Origin: Bromus sterilis
Lineage: Eukaryota > Streptophyta > Magnoliopsida > Poales > Poaceae
Length of the DNA stretch: 64,000 nt
Assembly: GCA_950022295.1 (NCBI GenBank)
Contig: OX465598.1
Location: 177,772,001-177,836,000 of the forward strand
Direction of reading: 5' to 3'
In this document: in pieces, positions 22,861 to 35,300 of the stretch
Position numbering within the stretch: the stretch's first letter is position 1
How the letters are laid out: each line of letters starts with the position of its first letter
Notes under the pieces: model-generated
Database searches by the model: none
What the model saw: the letters and a program-made list of their open reading frames with translations, nothing else
Told to the model about the DNA's origin: nothing
Translations under genes and position numbers: made by a program

Positions 22861-23842
22861 CCTCACCATCGCAGTGCTCGGAGTAGAGCTAGGTGGAGGC
22901 GGTGGGAGCCGAGCAAAGCGCGGATCGGTGCACTTGGGACAAGTGTGCCCCGGCTCTCCGCGCCGGTAGCAGATCACGCCTGACTTGGGCTGGGACTGCG
23001 GCCTGGGTGGCCTCGCGTGTGGTGGTGTAGAGAGAGGCCCCTGCTGAACTGGGACGGGAGGGCGGGCAAAAGTGCGGACAATTGCCCCCTCTGCTGGAAC
23101 TGCTGCCTCTGCGGTGGCGCCTCTGTGACCCAAGTCTTTGCCTTCTTGTGGACCATCACTGCGGAGCTGTTCTCTCTCTAGCGCTTTCTGTCTGCGTCCC
23201 ACTCTGCTCTGGCTGACTCCTGGCGGATAGCCCGATCCACAAACTGTGAGAACAACGTAGGGTTGCACTGGGTGAGTGCATACTTGATCTCTGTGCTGAG
23301 ACCCCCACGGAATCTGGCAATCCGCTTGGCCTCTGTGGAGACCTCCTCCGGAGCGTACCTGGCGAGCATGACGAAGGCCAGGTTGTACTCCTGAACTGAC
23401 CTGTCACCCTGTCTCAGATCCAAGAACTCCTCTCGCTTCCTGCCCATCAAGCCACTCGGAATATGCGCTGCTCTGAAGTCTGTGACGAAGTCCTCCCACG
23501 TGATCACAGCATCGCCCTTGTTGGCTTTGTAGGTATCGTACCAGCTGGCTGTTGCGCCCTGAAGCTGGAAGGAGGCGAAGCTGACGTAGTCGACTGGTCT
23601 GACGTTGTTTGCATTGAAGTGCTTATTGATCTCTGCGATCCAATCATCCGCTTCCAGCGGGTCTCGAGCCTCTTAGAACCTGGGGGGTTGATAGCAAGGA
23701 ACTGTTGCAAAGTCGTATGCTGTGGCCGATCACTCCTCTGGGCAGTCTGGTTCTGGAGCATCTATAAGATCGCAGTTGTGCCCTGAGCCACTGCCTCCCC
23801 AAGGATAGGGTTATCCGGCGGTGGCATGTTCCCTCTTGGCAT
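22861..23842 (-). pseudogene. gag: gag of chromovirus M
   Basis: The probable start is the ATG at 23842 (MPRGNMPPPD). TAG at 23762-23764 interrupts the frame, a frameshift follows near 23680 and another near 23180. The gag core is readable in 23507-23178 (ITWEDFVTDF, REEFLDLRQGDRSV, RIARFRGGL). The zinc knuckle at 22930-22971 reads C-x-x-R rather than C-x-x-C at its second ligand, so it could not bind zinc normally. Confidence 0.88.
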
Positions 23843-24497
23843 CCTGTATATAGGAACACTTATGAGAACATGGTAGAAACATCGATGAAACCAGAAGATA
23901 AAGAAATATTGGCAACAAAACTTCCTCACGAGGTATGAGGAAGCTGAAGGCTGAATATCCACCAAGGTTAACTCAGAAAGTCGAAAGCTAGTTGCTACTT
24001 GAATCCCCAAACCGAGATCATCTGAATCCAAGATAATAATCTGCTAGCGAGCACACAACAATATATACGAGTGGTTGAAGACCTGAACGTTGAGACATCT
24101 GCCCTCAGCGGCTCGCCGAAGCGGTCTCCTATAGGGGGAGCAACCACATCCGGAGGATGCCAACCATCCCTGTATAGGAGTTTCACCTGAGGTACGCCGT
24201 AAGCGAGGTGGAGCTGTCAACCCCAAGTGGCGGCTCAGTGTTCTCAACGTACGCCAACCCTTCTCGTCGCTAGCAAAAATTATAGAGGAATCGGAGCCTC
24301 ATGTAAACGAGAACCTAGATTTTTTTTCAAAGGGGATAAGTTGCAGAAAGAAAACAACGTTTCACTTCCTCACAGAAAAAGGGGTGGGAGGGTGGGGTAA
24401 GAAGAAAAAGAAAGAGTTCCTACTCTCCGATTTTTCCTTAGAAACTACAAAATAGTTTCTAGACTCGACTTCGGCCAGTAAAGGGTCCTACAGTCAG
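23843..24497 (-). other. 5' leader of M
   Basis: About 0.65 kb between primer site and gag start. Short frames only and no recognisable domain. Confidence 0.5.
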
Positions 24498-24498
24498 T

Positions 24499-24515
24499 CC
24501 TGCTCTGATACCAAG
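24499..24515 (-). other. Primer binding site of M (tRNA-iMet)
   Basis: Minus-strand TTGGTATCAGAGCAGG, just after the LTR end GGGGGCCTTACA. Same primer type as C. Confidence 0.9.
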
Positions 24516-24516
24516 T

Positions 24517-27500
24517 TGTAAGGCCCCCAATGCAGTACTAACTCAAGTTAGTCGCTTTCGCATCCTGCTCGAGTTAGAAGTGCATAAAAGTCCACCGACG
24601 CACAACACTCGCACTCGTGTCAATGTCGGGTTCTCGACAACAAATATAAGAGCAATGAACTTTATACTAAGACATAAATATAGAGTCCAGGGCATACATC
24701 GCCGCTGGTATTTATTACATCATCTCAGAGGTCCATAGACCCAACAGTACATCATGCAACAGGCGGAAGACAAACACGACCGAGTACGGTCAAAATCCAA
24801 ATGGCCCTAGAGAGGTCTACACATAAACAAGTCCACCCAGGGAACGTCGGAACCCAACTATAGGATCTACTGGGCGAAGTCCTCCTCGTCATCCTCCTCC
24901 GGTGGTACCTCCACGAAGTAACGTCCTGTGCTCGGGTCTAAGTAGTAATCAACTGCAGCGGCCGATCAGGCAAAACAGTAAAAGAAGAAAGGAAACAAGG
25001 GGTGAGATTATATCATTATAGTATAACTAACTTCCTACGGATAAGACAAAAGTATTTGGAAAGGTTGCAGACGCACTAGCATATATGGTGGCTATCGTCC
25101 TATTAGAGTAGAGGTAAGGACCAAGAACGCACGTGACATCGTGTCATAAGTCTGCTATCCACCTACTTACGACAAACATAACACAACCTTGTTCCTTCCT
25201 CGGTCCCCCATGATGAAGAAAGGCAGCCAAGTTACACACACGGTAGGCAAGTTTTAATTATGATCCAAGTTGATGTTGTTCTATGAACAAGACGTAGGCT
25301 CTGAGTCGTCCATAACCGTGGACACGGCTTTTCGAAAAGATTTAACCCTGCAGTGTACCAACAGCCCATCATAGGCTTCGCATGTACGCCCGGTTTCCAC
25401 TTGGCTGGGTAAGCGCCTGAAACTCCGGAACGTCAGAGTCCCTCTAACTAACAACGCACAATTCCGGGTGGCCCCCGGTGAGTCGACATCCAACTCAAAA
25501 GCCGTCCGCGCTCTCAAGTCGGCCTCTACCGTCCGGACGAGGTCGGGTTAGTTACCCAAACCATGTGGGCAACCCCCTAGCTTCCAGGTTTGGACCAACG
25601 GGAAACCATGTCTCCGCTGGCCCGGGTTGTTTCGAAAACAGCTGGGGTACCAACCAAGCACACAAACGTTTGCAAATAGTAAAATCAGGTCGGGCCACCA
25701 CTAGAACTGTTTGAAGCTAGTTAGGTAAGACAAGGGGGGCCCATGGAACCCCACACATGATTAGGCACGCTCAAACAAAGAACCAATACCCGGAACTCGG
25801 ATCCTAGGTGACTCAAATGGAACAAAGCGCCAGGCGGGAACAACCCAGCCTTCCATCTTTTGTCGAATATAATTAACATCAACTTAATAATAAATATCAA
25901 CCAACTTCTTTATTAACATGATATCCCAACCATAGTATAGGGTAAGCAGCAAGTTTTCCTACTCATACTAAGCAATGGCTGAGAAGCGTAACTTAGCAAT
26001 ACAATGTTTTGCTGGGATGTGGGGATCATGGCTGTTTGGTTTTGATTGTGGCATAAGCAAAGTGGATAGGATCAAAACAACGTTCTAGACTACAGCTAGG
26101 AAAGTAGGCAGAAAGTTATAAGATAATGGTATAGATCTTCCCCTTGCCTGGGTAATCGGTCGACGGAGAAGACGTAGCAGGATCCTCGGGCTCGGTGTCG
26201 GAAATCTCCACATAAGTATCCTCGGCAGTCTCAAGTGCTAACGTAAGGTACCGGCAAGGAAAGCACACAAGTAAACATCGAGACCAACAATGCTGAAGCA
26301 TGGATGAGATGACCAAGTTTACTAGACATGGTGTGAACCTATCTAGTCAAATTTAAATGGAGGTGTTGACGACACGTGAACAACTTCATATGCAATTTCT
26401 TATATTTTTATGGCTTTGGTCATAGCCCTAATTTTGGTGTAAATAACATGGCAACATGGCATGGCATGAACAAAGCAACAATTTAACAAAATAAGCATCG
26501 CGAAATAAATCTATCGATTCCAGAGACGGAGAAGTGTCGACGAAATTGACACCAAGGGAGTATCAAAGGAAGGCCACATGAGGTGCAAGATGTGGTTGAT
26601 CATGTGGAAAAATGGGGCATGGAAAGGATGCATGGGTGTGCCAACTTGTGGGACCCAAGCAAGATCAAAGGACGTCAAGGGGCAAAATCAAACATGGCAA
26701 GGTCACATGTGGGTGCAACTTCCCTCCACATTGTTCACAATTTTTATGTTGCTCAAACATAAAAACAGAGGTGACCATGTCGACCAGTAGATTTTTCTAC
26801 CCCATTAACATATACAACATGTTGCAAAGGACCTGAGACTTACAAGCTACAAGGATTTGAAGATTGGATAAAAGAAAAGAAAGAGACTAGCAGAAAAAAA
26901 AAACTATAAGAGGGAACCCCTCCTTGGGCTGGCGTCGTCCAGATCTGGCCCAAGTCTCGCGCGGCCTGCCCTCCCAAACGCCGACGGCGAAGAGAAAAAA
27001 TTGGGCTGAGCCCAACTCCTACGCTGGAACAAAAAGGAACAAAAGGATGGTTTTTTTGCTCCAGGGGGAGCTCGACCCGAGACCTCCTGGATGCAACCCA
27101 GGGCGCCACACCACTACACTACTGAACCTCCTAGAGATAGTAACGGACTCTGAATCTAAAAGACTCGGCCGCAGACGCTAACTGAAACTGACGAACACAC
27201 GCAGCGAAAACAGAAGAAAAAGAGCGATGTCGAAATCGACAGTTGCAGCTTCTGACGAAAACCGAACCTCGACAGAGGTTGATCTCCTTCGACCATGGCC
27301 TCATCTAGGAACCACCGGCGACTTCCCATGGCTAGCCTGAACTACCACGAACCCATTTTGCAAAGATCTCGCGCCGGCGCTCCAAAAGTGGATGGCTTGC
27401 TCGCTGGAAAAAGCCCCGGTGACGCCCTGCTTGGCTGCAATAGGGAAGCTAAGGCACGAGGCCATGGCTTAGCTACGGGCAGCGCCGGCTGCCAAAAATA

Positions 27501-28718
27501 CGTCCTGGGTGCTCCTGGAGCATGCCCGCGCACCTACACACGCGCGCGCTCGACGCCGGTCCACTCCGGCGACACCGGCCGTCCACGGCTCGCGCCAAAC
27601 TTACATGGAACGCACTGGTCTTGCTCGGCGCACGTACGGCTGGTCACGGCGGGTGTTCTGGCTACAGCGAGGCTCCGATACATCTACGCGGCAAGAGGGA
27701 GAGAAAAACAAGGGGTACTCACAGCGGAGAAAGGCGGAGACGGGGAAGACGTTGCAGGCTCGACGGAGAGGTAGAAGACACGGGCTCGGGGCTGGAATCG
27801 GTTGTTGGAGACGACGTAGGTGATGCAGAGACGTCCTCCCGCGAGCTCGTGGTCGTCGACGTCGACGAAGGCGGCCGAATTGCGCCCGACCCTCAGGCAG
27901 CCATGAGAAATAGGGGAAGCTTGGGGGCGAGGCAAAACGATGGCGGCGGCGAAAAACGGAGTGGGGATGGAGAACCTAGGGTTCCTTGGGGAGCCCTCTT
28001 CGTGAGCTTAAAAGGAGGGGGTGCCACTCGCTGGCTCCGGGGCTCCGCCGGCCGCCGTGGCGTCGTCTGTGAGAGGGAAAGGGGAAAAAGGTGGAGCTCC
28101 ACGCTGGAAAGGAGGAGGAAGAGGATCTCGTACTAATTCGCGGTGGGCTAGAGCCCAGGAAGAAGAGGGCCCAACGGGGCTGGGCTGGCGCAAGAAAAAG
28201 GAAATGGAAGAAAAACCCCCTTGCCGTCTTATTTTCCATTTAATAAAACAGAAAGCACTTGGGGAGTTTTCCAGAAACATTTTCAAGGAATTAAATCACA
28301 TAAAAATATGCAAAATGATCCTTGCAATATTCCCCATTTTACAAAAATGAATTGGGCATTCTTGCAACAACTAAAATGTGGAGCCACTTTTTGAAATTCA
28401 AAACACTTTGAACTATGACCCCCATTTTTGGTGATGGCAAAAATGATGTGAGGCTTTTAAAACCCTTGCCAATGGAAAGGAAAAGGCTATGCCAAGTTTG
28501 GGTTCTAGGGGAGCACAAATGCAAAAGGAACAATTCATCAAACACCTCTCTTGAGCCCTTCTGTTTGAATTCAAATTCAAATCAAATGGGTCCAAAACCA
28601 CTTGGAAAATTAAATCATCACATGAAATTATAATCTTTAGCACCATGCCAAGTTACAAAGTCAACAGACAAAGTACAATCTCATGATGATTTCTAATTCT
28701 TGCTCATGGGCTGTTACA
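24517..28718 (-). repeat. Right (5') LTR of chromovirus M, intact
   Basis: A 4202-bp LTR: plus-strand ends TGTAAGGCCC...GGGCTGTTACA. It is the uninterrupted reference for the left LTR. Its 26235-26782 equals 2815-3352 and its 26783-28718 equals 17497-19442. The first 1.7 kb (24517-26234) has no second copy in the window, because the matching part of the left LTR lies beyond element A. No coding region is supported. Confidence 0.88.
27060..27125 (-). other. tRNA-like / SINE-like module in the M right LTR
   Basis: Counterpart of 17781-17838: the anticodon-like hairpin (CCTGG, seven bases, CCAGG) is unchanged, while the A box has one change and the B box is shortened. Presence in both LTRs means the module was part of M before it last transposed. 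Confidence 0.48.
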
Positions 28719-29941
28719 CCACCCCGGCGACCTGCCTGCTTCCCCGGTGACATACGCCTGTCCAGGAGGACCCCCTGGTCACCCCCATCTCTTTCCCCCT
28801 CTCATTGTTTCCTCTCGCCCTCTCTCGTTGGATCTTGCGGCCACCCGATAGCTCGACCTCACCGCGCCGCCACACAAGCGTGGCCACCGGGCCCCTCCCG
28901 ACGAACCATCTTGTCCAAGAGACTCCCCGCCGTCGACTACTTATTCACATGCGAGCAATCGGCCCCGGAAGCCCCGAGCATGTCGTCCCCTTCGTCGAGT
29001 CACCGCCGGACCCGCAAGAGCTCGCCGCCGATTCCGCCGCAACCGCAGCTCCGCAGGCCTCATCGACCCCGCTGTTCGCTCCTGGGTGAGCTCCCTGTTA
29101 TTTCCCCTCAACTCGCTCTCGTCCCCACGCCCCGCAACGCCTTTTCTCCTTGGCCAGTGCTCCGTCCGCCGCCACGTATCTCTCCGTCGCCGCCGTAGGC
29201 CTCCTCGGTGACGTCGGCGTGCTCTGGCGTGTGTGCGTGGCCGCGAGCATCCGTTTGGTGCAAACGGCGCACCAAATGGTGGCATGCGCCGCCCCTGCGC
29301 TGCTCCGTCGTGACTTCTGGGCACCGGCGTCGAGCCGCCGGCAACGTGCCGACGTGGCCACCAGTAGGGGCCTAATCCCCCTGGTTAATTGGCCCCAGTT
29401 CAATGACAGGTGGGGCCCCAGCTCCCCTAATCCCCCTCTATTTAATTAATTAAACAGAGATTAACCTAGAGCCACTGACCAGTGGACCCCTCTAGACAGA
29501 CCCCCCCCCCCCCCATGTCATGCTGACATCACTATGACGCAATAAATAATTTTTCTAGTTAAAGAATAATTCAGAAAAATCCACAAAAAGGCTTAAACTT
29601 TGGAAAATCATAACTAATTCATTTTAACTCCAAATTGGACAAATAATATATGTAAAATTATCAGAAAAATGCAAGGATTATGAATATGGACTTTTTTCAT
29701 GTTTGAACAATTTAAATTGGGTGAACAGAAGAAAATGTGCATATGGACTTCTTTTAAATTCAAATTTGAAGTGATTTTGCAAATTCCTTTGCAATGCACT
29801 TCTTTTAAATGGAATTGTCCACACATTGCAACCATGAACATCACCTTGCCACATTGATCATGTGAATGTGCATTGTACTTTGTATTTATCCTTTGATTGC
29901 TACGTTTGCTCGATAGAGGTGGAGCCGGAACCCAAGACCAC
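28719..29941 (+). repeat. LTR N (C-related), left segment
   Basis: Plus-strand LTR sequence resembling positions about 4700-5950 of the C LTR: GC-rich with the same order of motifs, then TTTAATTAATTAAACAGAG and an A-rich stretch, but clearly diverged. Its first ~550 bp should lie left of M outside the window. A 14-base C run is at 29501-29514. It ends at ACCAC (29937-29941), the left TSD of an Athila-type insertion. No gene. Confidence 0.8.
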
Positions 29942-30309
29942 TGATACACGAGATAACTTCTCGCCCTCGTTGGTTACCCCAAGTGGAAGGTGAGATGTAG
30001 CATAACGGCTAGTTTCCCTCGGTGAAGATACCGAGGTTTTAAGATTGTCTCCCGTAGGCCTCCAAGCTCGACAAGTAGGTGGTTCGGCAAGTGAGGCGTC
30101 GTTTGAAGATAATCACTTGCTTCTCCTGGACCTGCACACACACAGATAGATTTTCTCCCAACGAGTTCAGAGGAGTTGTCAATTCCTCCGGCCTTGTTGT
30201 TTACAAAGGATTAAACGCACAGGATAATAACGATAGATAGTGATAGCTACGAAATAGTAAATACAGAAAGTAAATTGATAGTGTAAACAGTGGTGGATAT
30301 ATGGATCGG

Positions 30310-33300
30310 TGTCGAGACCCGGGGTATGCGTATGTAATTCCAGTCACAATTCAATCACATGGAGAGCCGAGAGCCGTACCCACTTGTTTAAGAAGACAAG
30401 CCCAAGCACAGAACACTCTCGGAAAGCATCGTACGTGAGGGGCATCCCATCCAGGCCGGATGATCAACTAAGATGGGTCCTCATCGCCCGCTCACAAGTC
30501 TAAATGATTATGGGTGGTGAAATCCCATAGTCATAGACAAGTCGCCTCAACCATGTTATCGATTGAATCATAACCCTTACATAAATAGACTCCAGCCCGA
30601 TCACTTAGTCGGGGTCTAGGGCCGGCTCGATCATACAACAAAGTGTGCACGTGACAGAGTCACGAGCAATCGCATCGCGATGCCCCAAGCTGCGCACATC
30701 TAAGGGCCACTTGGTGTATAAAAGACCGCCAGCCAGATCAAAACTAAGGTCACAAAAACCCATACTAAGACATGCATGTTATAAACATACACGCAGCACA
30801 CATGCCTAGTATGAACAGCAGGTATCATCACATAAATCTACAAAGTGTATCTTTATTGACTTACACATAGAGCATACAAAGATCGCATGTCTGTGATCAT
30901 CATTACATCATACAACGAAAGAAAATTAGGTCTGAGTACAGACAAGTTTAACAAATGGCTTAGAGAAGCCTTGTACAACAAACATGCCCTTCCACGAGGG
31001 ACCAGACTGCTGTCTGGGACTATACTACCAAGGTCAACGTCGAGCTTCACGAAGGTGACTCCATCAGGGGTCCGGTTTCTCATCTAAAACATAGAATAAG
31101 CAAACGCGAGTACAAAATCGTACTCAGTAAGACTTACATCAAAACTACACTACTCATGCTCAAGTATCAAGGTAAAGGGAGGTGGGGGTTTCATCATGCA
31201 GAAGTGCCAGCTTTGACTTGGCTAGTCCTGAACTACGAGTACCAGACTTGAGGTAAGAAGCGTACACGAGTCCACTACCAAGTCTCCAACCAATACACCA
31301 CTATGGTTACTTCCTCGACTTCCCCACGAGGAAGCATACCATAGCACTCACGCTTATCTTGCGAGTTTTAGAAGTATCCATTCAAGTTGTCTAATAATCA
31401 AGCACAGCTTTCCAAGTAGTCCATGACCGCGGACGCGGCTATTCGAATAGTTTTGTTAACCTTGCAAGGGTGTAAACTACACACACATGACCATCGGTTA
31501 CCGCCAGGTCTCGCCACCGTTCAAGATGTGACAGCGAGGATGTTCACCACAACACTTCGCCCACAGCTCCGTTCTAGTCCAAGGAGTCAACTGTCTGAGT
31601 TCCAAACCCAACTGGAGTTCCGGCCGAGCTTCCATCCAGGACTCCAACCATGTAGGCACGACTGACAAGCCCACCTCGACGGATGGTTCTCCACTTGGCA
31701 AGCCATGTTCTACAAGCCCTACCATGAATGCCACATTTCATTTCCTTTATCTTTCTATGCATATGCCGAATGGAAAACCCGAACTAGTTGTGACTCCTGG
31801 ACTTGGATCGGGGTGAGTTACTAGGTCGAGAGGGGTTAGTGAGCCCAATGTGTGGTTGTACTCTTTATCTCGGATTACCATACAAGAACTCGTGCTTAAG
31901 GCGGTGTTCAACGAGACAACCCACTGTGTACTCCTACACAGCCTCTCATCGTTCACCTTGTATTAGGGTGGATTCACCAACATAGTTTCACTTTCATCAA
32001 CACCATGTTCACCATCATCCCGACTCACATCAAAAGCATCCTCATGGTAAACTCTAAGCATGCAATAAGCAGTAACAGTTGCAGGGGCCACATGATATCA
32101 ATCAACTCCTATGTCAGCTAGAATTGTGGTTTTCTTACTACTGTGACAAGATGATAGGTCATGCATCGGATATGGGTTGAACTATGCGGTAGAATCGATA
32201 CAAGGTGATCTCCTAAACATGCATAAGCGAGACTGAGAGGGAATTGGGATTTTATAGACATGATCAATGGGGTTTGCTTGCCTTGCTGATGACATGATCA
32301 ATGATAAGTGGTTCCATGTTGTGAATGGTACTGGTTTGTTGACAATTCAATTTAATTGAAGTGTATTGCAAAGGATTTGCAAATTCAAACTCCAAATTCA
32401 AATTCAAATTAAGTCATATGCATGTTTTCTATTGTTCACCCATTTTAAAATGGTCAAACATAAAAAAACCTTGCATATTCTTAATCCTTGCATTTTTCTG
32501 ATAATTTTTCATATATTATATGTCCAATTTGGAGTTAATATGAATTTTCTATGATTTATTGAAGTTTTGGCTATTTTCTGGATTTTTCTGATTTCTCTGG
32601 AATCAAGTTTTAATCTGGAAAACCTTTATTGTGTCATGCTTAGCTCACTGTGACGTCAGGGGGGGCTTACTGGTGGGGTCGGCTGGTCAGTGTCACAGGG
32701 GGTCAATCCCCTCTGTTTAAAAAATAAACAGGGGGTTATTAGGGGCAGGGCCCCACCTGTCATTGACCTGGGGGTCAACTAACAGGGGGATTAGCCCCTA
32801 ATGACCGGCGGCTTGACGCCGGTGGCAGTGGCCACGGCGGCGTCCTCGCCGGAGTTGCCTATAGGCCACGGGAGAGCACGGGACGGCTACCAAATTGAAG
32901 CCCGCACACGTCTGCATCGCGATGCACCCACGGGGAGGCCTAGGAGTGGCCGGAGCCTCGCCGGCGTCGTGCTCGGGCGGCGGCCGTGGCTCTGTGAAGA
33001 CGAAGACGGCGATTTGGGGCACGGGAAAGGGTTCTAGAGGCACGGGCGCGTAGCTTGGGACGTCGCGCGTCCACTTGTGCCATCGGGGCAACGCGGGGAG
33101 GCTTGGGAGCGCGCCGGCGACGAAGAGCAGCGGCGGCCGGCGACTGGTGGAGAGGGAATCGGGCACGGGGGCACGAGGAAGAGCGGGAGAAGGGGGGTTC
33201 GAACCGGCGGCTCACCCAGAATGCAGTGGCGAGCTCGAGGAGGCCGGAGGAGGCTCGAAGGCGTGCAATTCCTTGCTAGAATCCACGGCGGCCGGCGACG

Positions 33301-34158
33301 AACTCGTGACGCGGACATCTCCTCCAGTGGCGCTGGGCTCGATTCCCTGCTGTTGGAGACGAAGACGAGGGCGCTGGTCTCCCTGGACACGGTGGGGAGG
33401 TCCGGTTCGGCTGTTGTCCATGGCTGCGCGGCCGCACGCTCCGGCGAGCTCACTGGCGGGGGCGAAATCGCGAGGGGGAGAGAGCTAGAGGGAGCCAGAG
33501 GAGAGGGGAAGTGACGGGGGGCTTCTGGAGACCTGCCTGGCGCGAGGAGAGAACAGGGGAGGGCCTAGAAGCTTCTCGTCGGCCACGGCGGCGGCGTCGG
33601 CTCCCTCCCAGCTCGCCACCGAGCTGGTTGAGGAAGACGACAAGGGGGTTGGGTGGTGGGCTGGGCCAGCTGGGCCGTGGGGGCTTAAGTTGGGCCAGAA
33701 AGGCCAGGTAAGCCCCTTTTCCTTTTTATTTCTTTTCTGATTTTCTTTTCTTTCTGTAATTTGTTTGGCCTGCTAAATAAACAAGCTAGGCATTTTATAA
33801 AATCTTGAAAACTTTTATGTGGGCTTATAAAATATATAACTAGCCACTCACAAGTTTTGGAGATTCTTGAAATTCAAATAATTTGAATTTCAAATCAAAT
33901 AGGGTATTTAATTAATTTTCAAGCCCTGTTTGGAATATTTGAAAAATCCATGAGCATGGGTTTTAATCCAAATCACTTTAGATGTGACCATACTCATTTA
34001 TGTAACTTTTCAAAAATACCAGAGGAATTTTTGGAAGCAATTTTTGTCTGGCCATTTAATTAAATTCTCTAGGGCTTTTCTTTTCCCCATTTTTGAATTT
34101 CTTTTGAAATTTTTGCATGATGCAAAGGGCACAAGCAACCCTAGTTGGGGTTCTGAAT
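30310..34158 (-). mobile_element. C-type solo LTR (C'), minus strand
   Basis: A 3849-bp LTR, reverse complement of the C type: it begins TGTCGAGACCC and ends ...CCCTAGTTGGGGTTCTGA with a mutated terminus. TSDs ATCGG at 30305-30309 and 34159-34163. No internal region, so a solo LTR left by LTR-LTR recombination. It is diverged from C and N, so a third subfamily member. GC-rich chance frames at 32800-33700 are not genes. Confidence 0.9.
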
Positions 34159-34863
34159 ATCGGGGTCCCATGATGTTCACTAGTGATGTCTCTCTCCCAA
34201 AAGACGATAAAATATCCATGCGAGGTAAACAAATTACAGTTGGGCAATCGACAGGATTATGTGCGCAAACCAATGCTAATTATGAAAAACAGAAAGGAAG
34301 AGGCTCAAAAGAACGGGCAGTACGCCAAGACAAGTGGACCGATATCCATCTGCATCTACCCAGTAATCATCCACCTTGAGATATCTATCCAGAACATCTC
34401 GCTGGTATTAAGTTGCGAATCCCACCCAAAGTTTAAACTCAAAGCAACGGACAACTGCATTAAAGAACTTTGCGTAAAGTAAACAATCCTTGCACCCGCA
34501 AGTACAAGAAACGTTGTTTTCCCCCTTGTGGCAACAGCACATCCCCTAGACTCATGTTTCTGTCACTCAAGCTAGTCATCGTGGGGCATGAACCCACAAT
34601 CATGCATAACGCTCTCTCTTGGAGTCACTACCTACTTCTTGGCCAAAGCAATAAACAGCAACGGAGAACATGCAAGAGTTACTCAAGAACATAAATATAA
34701 AAGAAAAGAATCAAATATATAACTCAATCACAATCTGAACATAATCTCATAATCCATCGGATCCCAGCAAACTCAGCATAGCAACAGCACAAAGATTACA
34801 TATGTGCCTCGATCATGTAGGGCAGCTCACGAGGTCTAATCCATGAAGAACAAAGAGGGGAGG

Positions 34864-35300
34864 TGACGGGGATCAACCCCGGCAAATACCATGGTCAGGG
34901 ACCCTTGGTTAGTCATGAGAGGCACAGGTTGGACGATAGCTCGTCGGCAAACAGGAAGGCTCGCTCCTGCTCGATATTATTGACTGGGGAGATGCGATTA
35001 CAATGGAGGCCAAGGCTGGAGCGCTCCAGGCTAGGGTTACAGGTGAGATTGGATGTCTTTGGCGTCGCCCCTCCTAGCCCTTATATACTGGGCTGGGTCT
35101 CAGGGAGTTCATCTACATGTAGAGGTAAACTTTCCTAACCCTAGCTTGCTCCGTACGGCAGATCTTCGCACCTTCCTTGTGAGTCGAGGACTCCTACGTC
35201 GGTGCCAACTAGCGGGCCGAGGCCGTATCTTCATGGGCTTCTGCCTTCATGGACACCAGGTAGGCTCATCCGTAGGAGTCGTGGGGTCACCCCCTCGTCA
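34864..35300 (-). repeat. 3' LTR of element B
   Basis: 437 bp; minus-strand reading TGACGAGGGG...CCCCGTCA. TATATAAGG on the minus strand near 35080-35087 is the probable promoter. It differs from 44124-44561 by few bases, so insertion was fairly recent. Confidence 0.92.

Larger units (their letters stand above)
19443..24516 (-). mobile_element. Internal region of chromovirus M
   Basis: About 5.1 kb between the M LTRs, in the order primer site, gag, protease, RT, RNase H, integrase, chromodomain, polypurine tract. The domain order matches chromovirus C but the sequence is only moderately similar, so it is a separate family of the same clade. M as a whole extends from left of the window to 28718. 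CCACC at 28719-28723 would be its right TSD; the left one is out of view. Confidence 0.92.

Noticed and set aside
29501..29514. Run of 14 C as a regulatory or frameshift site
   Set aside because: Simple homopolymer in a non-coding LTR; length may also be a sequencing error.
32798..33711. Several frames of 65-145 codons in GC-rich DNA
   Set aside because: They lie inside a C-type solo LTR, overlap in up to five frames and lack domains.
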